Part shown: piece after piece, positions 42,626-51,728 of the stretch
Numbering within the stretch: position 1 is the first letter of the stretch
How the letters are laid out: every line of letters starts with the position of its first letter
Source of the DNA: Liquorilactobacillus sicerae
GTDB taxonomy: Bacteria > Bacillota > Bacilli > Lactobacillales > Lactobacillaceae
Assembly (NCBI RefSeq): GCF_029916425.1
Contig: NZ_JAHAVQ010000009.1
Span: forward strand, 1-64,000
DNA length: 64,000 nucleotides
Direction of reading: 5' to 3'
Made by a program: the position numbers and the translations under genes
Notes under the pieces: model-generated
Seen by the model: the letters and a program-made list of their open reading frames with translations, nothing else
The model's database searches: none
What the model was told of the DNA's origin: nothing

Positions 42626-43559
42626 TTATTCTTTAATCACTTCTTGCAGCAACTCATTGGCTAAAGAAATACCGTGCTTACTTAAACAATTGATTAAAAC
42701 AACCGCCGATGCGCTATTATTGATATCAATTACCATAATTGATAATTGTGTTCCTGTCTGCCCGACTTTTAGCCAAAGTCCTTCTTTTTCTCTAACCATT
42801 CCCATTAATGAAAATGATTCTGATTTTTCTTGAAAAGAAGGTTCCATAAATAATTTATTTGAAAATTTCAACATATCTATTATGTTGGATTTAAGCCCTC
42901 CAGCAGCCTTACCAACATTATTTTCACAGTCATCCCATTGCCAATTACCATAATTTTTATTGCGAAAATATCCTGGCAATAAATTTTCCATTCCAAAGTT
43001 GGTCTCAGTTAATTCTAATTTATTCTTCAAAAATAAATTCATACAATTTTCATAGCTATCAGCTTCTAATCTTGAAATGATAAGGCCCAAAACAGCATAG
43101 CCAAAATTGGAATATATATACCTATGTCTAGTAGTAACCTTTTTGTGAATCAAGATATTTTCAACACAATTAGAGCACATATTGCTCTCGTAAGGATTAT
43201 ATTGACGAGTTCCTTTATGCTTAATAATCTTATTTCAAAGGGTTTAAATAACCGTAGCCCGACCGATGCATCAATAAGTCACTGATGGTTGGGTAATCTT
43301 TTTCAGGTAAATTAGAAATAATCTCATTTATTTTAGTTTGACTTGTCACAACTTCTTTCTGGAACAATTTAATAAAATAAAAAGCTGTAAAAACTTTCGT
43401 TAATGAACCAATTTCATAATTTGGTAGCTTTCCTGCGTTTAAACAAGTTCTATTTCCATAGATCTGCCATGATAACCCTTTACGGTAAAAAAACCCTACT
43501 GATAATGTACTTGTCGGATGTGCAGCAATGATGCTTTCTGTTTTCACTGATATACGCAC
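42626..43559 (-). pseudogene. Serine hydrolase (beta-lactamase/class C PBP-like), frameshifted
   Basis: Two frames together make one protein of about 310 residues. The first (43559-43230) has the nucleophile motif GSLTKVF (SxxK) and DLLMHRSGYG; the second (from about 43215 down to 42626) has YSNFGYAVLGLIISRLE (YxN) and KVGQTGTQLS where HTG/KTG is expected. The frames join after a slip near 43225 (NPLK-stop versus KHKGTRQYNPYESNM). Family members act as D,D-peptidases or esterases, often within biosynthetic clusters. Confidence 0.8.
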
Positions 43560-43560
43560 T

Positions 43561-43934
43561 TTACCTAGATTTCCTTTTTTTATTTAATATAATATTCATA
43601 ATTCGAGCTGAATTTTCTTGATTAACGATGTCTATATGGGCACCTGGTAATTCATAAGATGAACCATGATTTACATAGTTTTCCCAGCAATGATTTTTAT
43701 CAAAGCTTTCTTCTTGGGCATTAAAAAATAGAGTCATGGTTCAGCTACCTTTTCATTCGTTTTATAAAGATCATGGGCAATTGAAAAACTTCTTATTAAA
43801 TTCAAATATTTAAAATAGTAATCTGGAACTAACTTGTCACTATAAAAATTGGGAATAAGAAATTTGAGATAGGCCGGCGTGAACTTTTTAACTATTTCAA
43901 ATGATTTACTGTGAGCAGAATAATAATCAACCAT
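43561..43934 (-). pseudogene. Thioesterase-like (alpha/beta hydrolase) C-terminal fragment, frameshifted
   Basis: The frame 43934-43734 ends ...LYKTNEKVAEP-stop, and a second frame begins at the overlapping ATG (43737): MTLFFNAQEESFDKNHCWENY then ELPGAHIDI, ending at 43561. Read as one, KVAEP(M)TLFFNAQEE...WENYV...YELPGAHIDIV resembles the end of peptide-synthetase thioesterase domains, where the catalytic His lies in the PGxH segment. A one-base loss explains the break. The 62-codon frame upstream (44157-43969) may be an earlier part, but I cannot confirm it. Confidence 0.45.
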
Positions 43935-44325
43935 TGTCCTCCATAATCCATCTTGGGATAGAGAAATGCTAGGTAGCTTTTAATAATAAAACATGAAATT
44001 CAAATTCCTTAGCAGGAGCAATCGGCCAGAGATTGTCTATTGTGAAATTCATTAACTGCTGTTTAGCTTTGAATGACAATCGATTTTTAACAACAACTAA
44101 ATAAATCAAGTCGCTAGCTACTTCCTGGAACGTATGAGCCGTGTAAATATATGCCACTCAAATTATTTTTCAATATTTGAGAATAACCCGGTTTTAATAA
44201 TCTTAGTAAGCTTTCAGTTCTTATCATTATTTTTCCTGGACATCGGTCATAATTTAGACAGTTCTAATGAAAATCGACAATTCCTAGTATATCACGACGA
44301 AAGTTGGCATTCTTTAATTCATACT

Positions 44326-44388
44326 AAAAACAAGGATCCGTTTAACCCCTGAGCTATCAGGTTACAAACGAATCCTTGTTTTTTTTAC
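44326..44388. terminator. Terminator-like hairpin, copy 2 of a dispersed element
   Basis: AAAAACAAGGATCCGTTT pairs with AAACGAATCCTTGTTTTT around an inner CCTGA/TCAGG stem; T-tracts occur on both strands. The arm and loop sequence CTATCAGGTTACAA(A/G)CGAATCCT is shared with 24663-24720. It separates the gene remnants from the 3' end of the YhgE/Pip gene. Confidence 0.7.
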
Positions 44389-44427
44389 CTTTTTAAGTGC
44401 TGAAAAAAATCAGACAAGTACTTAATT

Positions 44428-47400
44428 CTAGTTTCCTGGATAATTGCTATCCGGAACATTTTCATCAAAAGTTACGATTCCCTTTTTTACAAAGGTTGTC
44501 ATTGTCAACCATAATAAGAAGAGGCAGACAATAATGAAAATCGACAAGACACCGATTGATGTCAAAATCTGACCGCTACCTAAACCTGAGTTCAAAGCTT
44601 CACGGAAACCAAGAACTGAATAGGTCATTGGCAAATATGGGTTAATGGCTTGGAAGAAGCCGTTCATCCCATTGGTGATCTGAATTGGGAATGATCCACC
44701 ACAGGCACCCAACTGGATAACCAGCAAGATCATGGCTACGAAGCGACCCGGATTATTACCCAACATCGACATGAACATAATCAGAAACATTGCGGAATAT
44801 GAGAAGAACAATGCATTCACAACCATCTCAATTGGATGAATTGGAACCAAACCACAAACCATCATAAGAAGTGTCTCAATCAAAGCATTGCCGGTCGCAA
44901 CTAACGCTCCAACAGACACTTTGCTTAAGAACCATTCGGTACCAGTTCCAGCTGCAGACATCCGCCGAATTGGATAAACCAAGTTGAAGACCAATGAACC
45001 AACAAACAAAGCTACTGACAACATGTATGGTGCTAAAGCATAACCATAATTTTGCACTGTACTGTAATTGCTGTGTTTCAAATTTGAAGGAGCAGCAAAC
45101 ATATTAGCTGTTTTATTCGATGTCTGAACATTATTGACTTGTTTAGCACCCTTCTTCAATGCAACTGCCAAAGCTTTATTGCCACTTGCAAGCTCATCAG
45201 CACCCTGAGACAGCTGACTTGAATTGTCATTCAACTGTTTAGTTCCACTCGCTAACTGATTGACACCGGAAGTCAAAGTTGGCACATCGTCGTTCAAGGT
45301 GCTCAAACCACTAGCCAACTGAGAAGCACCACTATTCAAAGTTGAACTATTGTTGGTAAGAGTCTGCGTGCCAGAAGCTAATTCACTAACACCAGAGACC
45401 AACGTTGGTACTTTACTATTCAAAGTCCCTAATCCACTGGAAAGCTGTGAAGCACCGGAAGTTGCTGAAGAAACTCCAGCTGTATATGTCTCAGTTCCAC
45501 TTGTTAACTGTGTTGACCCGTTAAGTAACTGATTAATTCCACTTACTAACGTTGGTGTTGACGAATTTAAAGTCCCTACTCCAGAATTAATATTTTGTGC
45601 GCCCGTATTCAATGCAGAAATTTGTGACTTCAAATTATCCCAACTACTTAACAGGTTAGTTAACTTAACTTTATTAGCAGCGTAAACCGTTTTAGCTCCA
45701 GAAATAGAATTGAGCTGTTCAATTTGATCATCTGTAATTTTCGAAGCCGATTTGGTTAATACTAACAAGTCTGATTTATTATTAAGTACTCCATTTACTA
45801 ACTCAATCTGTGTTTTTATTGTGCTAACATCGCTATCTGTCAAAGAAGTATTTTGTAATTTTGATTGCAAGCTTAGAATTGAATTGTAATCTTTCATTTG
45901 GGTTTCCATTACTTTAACCTGGGCACCAATAACTTGAGCCAAAACTGTTGGCCCTTTTGCTTGACTAATGTCTCCATTCTTGATTTCACCTAAAATAGCA
46001 TTTATTGACGCTCCTAAGGAACTGTCACTACTTATAGTGACAGAACCTGACATCAGCCCTGAAATAAATGATGATGGGTTACTACTAATAGCCGTTAACT
46101 CTTGTTGAGCTTTACTAACACTCAACGTTTCCCCGTTTATAGTAGGTAAAACAGTCGCCATCAGGGTATTTAACTGAGTCTTTATTGTACTAATATTGTC
46201 AAGTATTGTAAGAATATCATTTAACTGAGATTGTAATTTTGTTAAAGAAGTGCTATCCGTCTGGTTCAACAATTGCTTTAAACTTTCATTATCATTTAAA
46301 TTTTTAGCAGACGATACTAATTGTGACAAATTACTAGTATCTGTTTGTTCCAATTCATTCCCAATATTCATCAGATTATTCAACATTGTTTTGTTATCGT
46401 CAGTTAGTAAACCATCCACACTACTATTTAACGTAGATATACCTTCACTCAGTTGCTCTGTACCATTTTTTAGTTCAGCTATTTTATCTGGCATATCTTT
46501 AGTTTGGGAACTAAGCTCTGATAATCCACTATTTATCTTTGTATTAGCACTATTTAGACTATTCGAATTACTGCTTAAGTTTTCTAATCCAGAAACCAAA
46601 CTATTCGAACCCGTAGCTAGTTGACTGACACCACTTGCCAAAGTACCAGTACTGCTATTTAAAGTTTGAGTACCAGAATTAACTTTAGCAACTCCAGCGG
46701 TATATTCCTTAATACCTGAACTTAGAGCAGTTGCACCAGTTGTCAGCTTAAGCACACCTGAGCTTAATGGAACGACACCCGTTTGTAGCTCAATTACTCC
46801 ATCATTGACTTTGGCAACCCCGGCCGTATAGGTATTGATCCCATCAGACAAGGTGTTTGACCCGGTCTTCAGTTTATGAGCCCCAGTAGCTGCTGTATTA
46901 AAGCCCTTGCCAACCTTTTTGATCATTGCGAACATTGTCTTTGCATAGGCCTTTGAAACTGATTTACGAACTTGGGCATTTAACTGTTTAACACCCTCTT
47001 CACTGATAACTTTTCCAATATAGTTCAGTGAATCATTCGTCTTGTATTTCAACTGCATTTTTTTGGGATTTTTATCCAAGACCGTGGTTGCATTCTTAGA
47101 AAAATTCTTAGGAATTGTCACAACCATATAGTATTTTTTATGACTGATTCCATATTTTGCTTTCGAAGCTGACACAAAATGCCACTCCAAATCATGATTC
47201 TTTTTCAATTTCTTAATTAAGTCATGACCAACCTGCATCTTCTTACCGTTATATTTGACTGGCTGATCTTCATTAACGACCGCCACCGGTAATGATCCCG
47301 AATTTCCGTAAGGATCCCAAACTGACTTCAAGAAGAAAACCGAGTACAAAAAAGGAATAATCATAATCGCACAAATCGTTGCAATCAGCAGCTTGTGTTC

Positions 47401-47436
47401 CCCCATGTGTTTGAACTCGCTTTTAATCATTTTCAA
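44428..47436 (-). CDS. YhgE/Pip family membrane protein
   Basis: A 1002-residue protein with one N-terminal helix (LLIATICAIMIIPFLYSVFF), a very long extracellular part and five or six C-terminal ABC-2-type helices. The extracellular part has many short LSSGxxxLxxG repeats (for example GASQLSSGLGTLNSKVP, GVSELASGTQTLTNNSS), expected to form a long helical rod. Pip, the phage infection protein of Lactococcus, and YhgE share this layout; some relatives work with type VII secretion. The start is the TTG at 47436 with GAGGTGAG seven bases before it; an ATG at 47430 is less well placed. Transcribed alone. Confidence 0.88.
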   Translation of the reverse strand: MKMIKSEFKHMGEHKLLIATICAIMIIPFLYSVFFLKSVWDPYGNSGSLPVAVVNEDQPVKYNGKKMQVGHDLIKKLKKNHDLEWHFVSASKAKYGISHKKYYMVVTIPKNFSKNATTVLDKNPKKMQLKYKTNDSLNYIGKVISEEGVKQLNAQVRKSVSKAYAKTMFAMIKKVGKGFNTAATGAHKLKTGSNTLSDGINTYTAGVAKVNDGVIELQTGVVPLSSGVLKLTTGATALSSGIKEYTAGVAKVNSGTQTLNSSTGTLASGVSQLATGSNSLVSGLENLSSNSNSLNSANTKINSGLSELSSQTKDMPDKIAELKNGTEQLSEGISTLNSSVDGLLTDDNKTMLNNLMNIGNELEQTDTSNLSQLVSSAKNLNDNESLKQLLNQTDSTSLTKLQSQLNDILTILDNISTIKTQLNTLMATVLPTINGETLSVSKAQQELTAISSNPSSFISGLMSGSVTISSDSSLGASINAILGEIKNGDISQAKGPTVLAQVIGAQVKVMETQMKDYNSILSLQSKLQNTSLTDSDVSTIKTQIELVNGVLNNKSDLLVLTKSASKITDDQIEQLNSISGAKTVYAANKVKLTNLLSSWDNLKSQISALNTGAQNINSGVGTLNSSTPTLVSGINQLLNGSTQLTSGTETYTAGVSSATSGASQLSSGLGTLNSKVPTLVSGVSELASGTQTLTNNSSTLNSGASQLASGLSTLNDDVPTLTSGVNQLASGTKQLNDNSSQLSQGADELASGNKALAVALKKGAKQVNNVQTSNKTANMFAAPSNLKHSNYSTVQNYGYALAPYMLSVALFVGSLVFNLVYPIRRMSAAGTGTEWFLSKVSVGALVATGNALIETLLMMVCGLVPIHPIEMVVNALFFSYSAMFLIMFMSMLGNNPGRFVAMILLVIQLGACGGSFPIQITNGMNGFFQAINPYLPMTYSVLGFREALNSGLGSGQILTSIGVLSIFIIVCLFLLWLTMTTFVKKGIVTFDENVPDSNYPGN

Positions 47437-47608
47437 TTGTTCTCACCTCAGCCTCTCACTTCGTTTAGTTTCATTATCTACTTTAATAATCCATAATATA
47501 CACTAAATATCTATGAAAGACAACAAAATCGACATCAAATATCCACGAAAAATTTGTTTTTTTCAAATTTCCTTCAAATTTAACCAGCTTTTTCTGAAAA
47601 TAACAAAG
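47437..47608. other. Promoter region of the YhgE/Pip gene
   Basis: AT-rich bases containing TATA-like tracts around 47480-47510 on the minus strand. I see no gene in it. Confidence 0.4.
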
Positions 47609-47651
47609 AAAATCAGCTAGCAAACTTTAAGTTCATTTGCTAGCTGATTTT
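47609..47651. terminator. Terminator hairpin after dacA
   Basis: AAAATCAGCTAGCAAA and TTTGCTAGCTGATTTT form a perfect 16-bp stem with an 11-base loop, with T-rich flanks on both strands. It lies about 185 bp after the dacA stop codon; the bases between show no gene. Confidence 0.75.
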
Positions 47652-47835
47652 CATTTAGTTATTCAGTTTTCTGGAAAAATTCCATAAAAGATGATCTCTT
47701 ACCTGGTACCGATCGTTTCCAAAAATCAAATTCTTATTTTCTGCAAATAACCACCATTAAGCAAAATCTAGGTTAGCTTGCGTAACATCAAGGCCAGCTG
47801 CTGTAGCTGCTTAATTTTTATTTTGACGTTCTTAT

Positions 47836-49176
47836 TTAAAATAAATTACTAAAAAAATTTTTAATTGCTCGACCCATGATTACAAAGATGTTAGCTTTTT
47901 GAATTTTTTGACTATTAACAGCCTTAACCTGCAAGCTGGAAGCACCATCTAAGTATTGAAGCTTTTGACCTTTGACTGTCAGGTTTAAAGTACCGATTTG
48001 CTTATTTTTAGCAATTGGTGCAGCTAAGCCATTCTTTTGATAAAGTTTTTTATTGCCAGTTAATTTAGCTTTCAAATTGCTGCTGGAAAGTCCGCGCTTG
48101 AGCCAAATTTCTGAAGACTGACCCGTAATTGCTTTAGCCGTTAATTCTTTACCATGATAAACTGGCAAACTATTTGCTCCCTTATAACTCTGATTAGCTT
48201 TGATCTTCGTGTAAGTGAAGTTGTTGTAAACATATGACATTAATTTCTGCGTCTGAACAAATCTTGAGGTATCCTCCTGATTCTTATGTTGAGCACCCAA
48301 AACGACGGTAATGATCCGATGACCATCTTTATGAACTGTCCCGGTAAAGTCAGCACCAGCCGAATCAGAAGTCCCTGTTTTCAAACCATCAACTGGTAAT
48401 TCGGTATAAGCCTTGGCCAAACCTTTTAGCATCCAGTTCCAATTCTCCATTTCAGTTTCTGTTGTTCCATTATTAAATTTCATCCGAGCAATTTTAGTTG
48501 TCTGCAAAACCTCTGGATAAGCTTTTAACAATTTTTGTGCAACTAAAGCCATTTCAGCAGCAGAAAGTTTATTTTCAGCTGAATCCGCAACCCCTGGATA
48601 CTTTGCACTGCCAACTTGACCATTTGGCAAACCAGAAACTGTATTGATCTCAGCATCTTTAATCCCCCAGCTCTTCAATAAAGCTCGCATTTGATCAACA
48701 AACGTTTTTTGTGAACCAGCAACTGCATTTGCCAAAGCCATCACCGCACCGTTGGCCGAATAAATCAGACTAGCTTGATACAACTGACGAACCGTATACT
48801 TATGATTCTTCAATAAGGGCACATTTGATAACGAAGTATCTTGACTGACTTTATAGGAAGCTGAATCAACTGAAATTTTTTGATTCCAGCTGAGCTTGCC
48901 TTTTTTAATTGCTTGCAAAACCAAATAAATTGAAATCAATTTGGTCATTGAAGCAATTGGTAATGATTGATTGGCATTTTTACTGTAGAGCACCTGACCG
49001 GTTTTAGCATCAATGGCAATCGCACCCTTAACATCAAGGCTCAAATTGCTGGTAGATGTATCATTGATGGTAGTTGCTTTAGCCGAACTGACAGCTCCAC
49101 CAGTTGCTCCAATAGCTGCAAACGTCATAACTGCGGTAACTAAACTGATCAAAAACTTCTTAGTTTTCTTAAACAT
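47836..49176 (-). CDS. dacA: D-alanyl-D-alanine carboxypeptidase (PBP5/6-type)
   Basis: A 446-residue secreted peptidase (S11 family) that trims the last D-Ala from peptidoglycan stem peptides. Residues 1-34 form a signal peptide. The active-site Ser76 and Lys79 are in SMTKL, the SxN motif is in YSANGAV near residue 140, and the KTG motif in DGLKTGTSDSAG near 268. A C-terminal beta domain and the amphipathic end (FVIMGRAIKNFFSNLF) anchor it to the membrane. The ATG at 49176 has AAGGGAC upstream. It follows the two-component genes by 75 bp and may be under their control. Confidence 0.92.
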   Translation of the reverse strand: MFKKTKKFLISLVTAVMTFAAIGATGGAVSSAKATTINDTSTSNLSLDVKGAIAIDAKTGQVLYSKNANQSLPIASMTKLISIYLVLQAIKKGKLSWNQKISVDSASYKVSQDTSLSNVPLLKNHKYTVRQLYQASLIYSANGAVMALANAVAGSQKTFVDQMRALLKSWGIKDAEINTVSGLPNGQVGSAKYPGVADSAENKLSAAEMALVAQKLLKAYPEVLQTTKIARMKFNNGTTETEMENWNWMLKGLAKAYTELPVDGLKTGTSDSAGADFTGTVHKDGHRIITVVLGAQHKNQEDTSRFVQTQKLMSYVYNNFTYTKIKANQSYKGANSLPVYHGKELTAKAITGQSSEIWLKRGLSSSNLKAKLTGNKKLYQKNGLAAPIAKNKQIGTLNLTVKGQKLQYLDGASSLQVKAVNSQKIQKANIFVIMGRAIKNFFSNLF

Positions 49177-49251
49177 TTTTCGGGTCCCTTCACTCTGATA
49201 AAATTTAACGATCTATTCTAGAATAACCAAAAAAGATTAGTCTGACAACGA

Positions 49252-50436
49252 CTAATCTGCAATTTTTTTTCTTTTCTGATCATCCTTTTTTGGTTGATCA
49301 ATTGGCAACTCGATCACAAACTTAGTCCAGTTTTCATCGGATTCCGCATGGATCTTACCGTTGTGCAGTTCAACAATGCTTTGAGCAATTGCTAAGCCTA
49401 AGCCACTGCCGCCAGTTGCCTTTGAGCGTGATCTTTCTACTCGATAAAAACGATCAAATAATTTATTTAATGAACCCTTTGGAATTGGTGTACCATTATT
49501 GGCAACAGTGATCTCAATCGCAGTGGCTGACATTTTACGAGCCTGCAGAACCAGCTTGGTCGCTCCCTGCCCATATTTAAAAGCATTGGTGATCAAATTA
49601 TTGAATACGCGAACCATTTTTTGAGAATCAGCTTCCATTTTCAAGTCATCATTGGAAAACTCCGTGGTGATTTCCAGCTGGTTTTTCTTAGCCTCTAATT
49701 CAAACATCACTGCCAATTGATCCAACAGTTGTTTCAAATCAATCTTCGACAAATTCAACGGCGTAGTTGGTTGGCGAACCTTGGTGTATTCAAACAAATC
49801 ATCAGCTAGGGTCTTCATTTGCCGGGCTTTCTCAAAAGCCGTATGGGTGTACTTCAGTAACTCTGCTTGTGAATGATACTGGCGATCTTCAATCAAGCCT
49901 AAATAACCGATAATTGAAGTCAACGGCGTACGAATATCATGGCTGACATTGGTGATCAACTCATCTTTGGAACGTTCAATCTGGCGTTCTTCTTCCATTG
50001 AGTTCAGTGCACTATCGACTAAGGCATTGATACTAGTAATTACTCGCTGCATATTTCCCGGCAACTGAAAAGGTATCCGATGGTTTAGATGTCCATCCGC
50101 AATATAATGCAACTCAGCAATCACATGCTGGAGCTGCATTTGCCGATAGCGCCGGATCAACCGCCAATAAACGACGAAAACATCAATAATTGACATTATA
50201 CAAATAAACAGCCAGCCCCAACTCCAAAAACGGATATTATTTGGCCCAAACGATAGCGACATTTTAATTTGAAAAATTCCATTTGCCAACCCTGGATTAG
50301 ATTCAATCATCTGATCTAACAAAACATACACGGACAAATTCAGCAGCAGCAATAAAATAATTGTTACTACCCCTTCGCCAAAAAGTTCGCTTTTTTCGCG
50401 GGCTGTTAGTTTCAATTGTCCATCATCCCCAGCCAT
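49252..50436 (-). CDS. Sensor histidine kinase (VanS-like)
   Basis: A 394-residue membrane kinase. Two helices (about 17-37 and 70-90) flank a short extracellular loop, followed by a HAMP-like linker. The phospho-accepting His166 is in ITNVSHDIRTPLTSIIGYL; the N box is NNLITNAFKYG near 285 and the G boxes are DRFYRVERSRS and GGSGLGLAIAQSIVE near 355. Its ATG at 50436 overlaps the regulator stop codon (TAATG), so the pair is co-translated. Neighbouring dacA points to cell-wall stress or antimicrobial sensing; the signal is not known. Confidence 0.92.
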   Translation of the reverse strand: MAGDDGQLKLTAREKSELFGEGVVTIILLLLLNLSVYVLLDQMIESNPGLANGIFQIKMSLSFGPNNIRFWSWGWLFICIMSIIDVFVVYWRLIRRYRQMQLQHVIAELHYIADGHLNHRIPFQLPGNMQRVITSINALVDSALNSMEEERQIERSKDELITNVSHDIRTPLTSIIGYLGLIEDRQYHSQAELLKYTHTAFEKARQMKTLADDLFEYTKVRQPTTPLNLSKIDLKQLLDQLAVMFELEAKKNQLEITTEFSNDDLKMEADSQKMVRVFNNLITNAFKYGQGATKLVLQARKMSATAIEITVANNGTPIPKGSLNKLFDRFYRVERSRSKATGGSGLGLAIAQSIVELHNGKIHAESDENWTKFVIELPIDQPKKDDQKRKKIAD

Positions 50437-51125
50437 TAACGTGTTTCAACTTTATAACCAACACCCCAGACAGTTTGGATCACTTTCTCACCATTAGTAG
50501 CTGCTTCGATTTTATCCCGCAGATGACTGACATGCACCATGACCGTCTTAGCTGAAACCACCGATTCCTGCTGCCAAACCCGTTCAAAGATTTCATCAGC
50601 CGAAAAAACTCGGTTGGGATGGCTGGACAAAAGATATAAGATGCCAAACTCCAAGGCTGTCAACTGAATCGATTTACCCTCAGTTGTTTTGACTTCATGT
50701 GAATCTTTATTAATCACCAGCGGACCGATCTCTAACATATCCGGAACATCATTTTTGACATCATGTTGCGAACGCCGCAATAAAGATTTGATCCGCGCCA
50801 TAACTTCCAATGGATTAAATGGCTTCGTCACATAGTCATCTGCCCCTTGGATCAACCCTTGAATCTTATCTAAATCACCAGTCTTTGCGGAAAGCAGCAA
50901 AACCGGGATTTGTGAATCTTTGCGTACCTGTTTTAAGACCTCAATTCCATCCATCTCCGGCATCATGATATCCAGAATCATTAAAGCAATTTCGGGATGA
51001 GTGTTTAACTTTGTTATCGCCTCTTTGCCATTATAAGCCTTAACTATTTCATAACCTTCATTTTTGATATAAATACTAAGCAATTCAACAATATCTTTAT
51101 CATCATCTACAACTAATATTTTCAT
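50436..51125 (-). CDS. OmpR/PhoB-family response regulator
   Basis: A 229-residue regulator. The receiver domain has the acidic pocket (VVDDDKDIV), phospho-acceptor Asp52 in LMILDIMMPEMDG and the Lys in VTKPFNP near 101; the C-terminal winged helix has TALEFGILYLLSSHPNRVFSADEIFERVW and VMVHVSHLRDKIE. I chose the ATG at 51125 with AAGGAG seven bases upstream; the longer frame adds 28 unrelated residues. It is the first gene of the kinase operon. Confidence 0.93.
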   Translation of the reverse strand: MKILVVDDDKDIVELLSIYIKNEGYEIVKAYNGKEAITKLNTHPEIALMILDIMMPEMDGIEVLKQVRKDSQIPVLLLSAKTGDLDKIQGLIQGADDYVTKPFNPLEVMARIKSLLRRSQHDVKNDVPDMLEIGPLVINKDSHEVKTTEGKSIQLTALEFGILYLLSSHPNRVFSADEIFERVWQQESVVSAKTVMVHVSHLRDKIEAATNGEKVIQTVWGVGYKVETR

Positions 51126-51508
51126 AAGCTTACTCCTTAAAAAGTTAATGTAGTTCTTTAAACTCCCATGCCTTGTTTTATTTGTACTATCCAAAGCACC
51201 GTGCATCAAATCTTTCTCAACTGCACTTTATAACACTATTGTAACAAACTACACCATTATCGTATCTAAAGAATTATTTAAAATCAAGGGATTTAATATT
51301 TATCTCTAATTAATTCTTTAAAAATTCAATTGTTAAAGTTACCAAGAAAAACTTGACACCTATTAGCCCGCACTGATTTAGTATAAAGCTCCAAAGGCCC
51401 ATACCATAATAGAATAGCAACGAAAGCCACTTCAAAAGCGGTGACAGAACTACAAAAGCAACTTATTTGTCATCCTGTAACTTGCCAAAGTTATGACAGG
51501 TAGTTTCC
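51126..51508. other. Region between the two-component operon and the toxin-like ORF; likely antitoxin RNA origin
   Basis: No protein gene. A TTGACA hexamer at 51353-51358 on the plus strand could belong to an RNA reading into the toxin gene. Imperfect inverted repeats around 51470-51502 (CCTGTAACTT...AAGTTATGACAGG) fall just after the toxin stop codon and fit the 3' hairpin of a type I toxin mRNA. Confidence 0.4.
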
Positions 51509-51637
51509 TTATTTATGGTGTTTATCGATATAACTGCGCAGTGCGATTAAAAGCGTGCCAAATTGTAACATCAATGAGGATGTCTGGAAGATACTGATTG
51601 ACTTAAAATATTTACGAAGCTTATTCCATGTTTCCAT
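51509..51637 (-). CDS. Putative holin-like toxin (type I toxin-antitoxin, TxpA/BsrG-like)
   Basis: A 42-codon ORF: METWNKLRKYFKSISIFQT then SSLMLQFGTLLIALRSYIDK, ending HHK. The part from ISIFQT on matches small holin-like toxins of lactobacilli (a short N-terminus, one membrane helix and a charged KK/HHK tail). Relatives usually begin MSxFQTLxLMLxFG, so the true start may be at the ATC or another near-cognate codon around 51602; the ATG at 51637 lacks a ribosome binding site. A stable hairpin follows the stop codon. In this class an antisense RNA from the opposite strand blocks translation. Confidence 0.6.
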   Translation of the reverse strand: METWNKLRKYFKSISIFQTSSLMLQFGTLLIALRSYIDKHHK

Positions 51638-51676
51638 GGCATCTTGCAAAGAAAGAAACGGCCATTGTCCTTAAAC

Positions 51677-51707
51677 TTCTTGCTTAATCCGTTAGATTAA
51701 GCAAGAA
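51677..51707 (-). terminator. Perfect inverted repeat after the C92-type gene
   Basis: TTCTTGCTTAATC and GATTAAGCAAGAA form a 13-bp stem with a 5-base loop, 22 bases after the stop codon of the gene at 51729-52301. The T-tract is weak, so termination is probable but not certain. Confidence 0.55.
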
Positions 51708-51728
51708 ATCCATTAATAGACGTGTATT

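Noticed and set aside
43969-44157. 62-codon minus-strand ORF as an independent gene
   Set aside because: No start signal and no recognised family; more likely part of the degraded region.
44134-44352. 72-codon plus-strand ORF with a hydrophobic stretch
   Set aside because: It runs through gene debris into a terminator hairpin, without a ribosome binding site.
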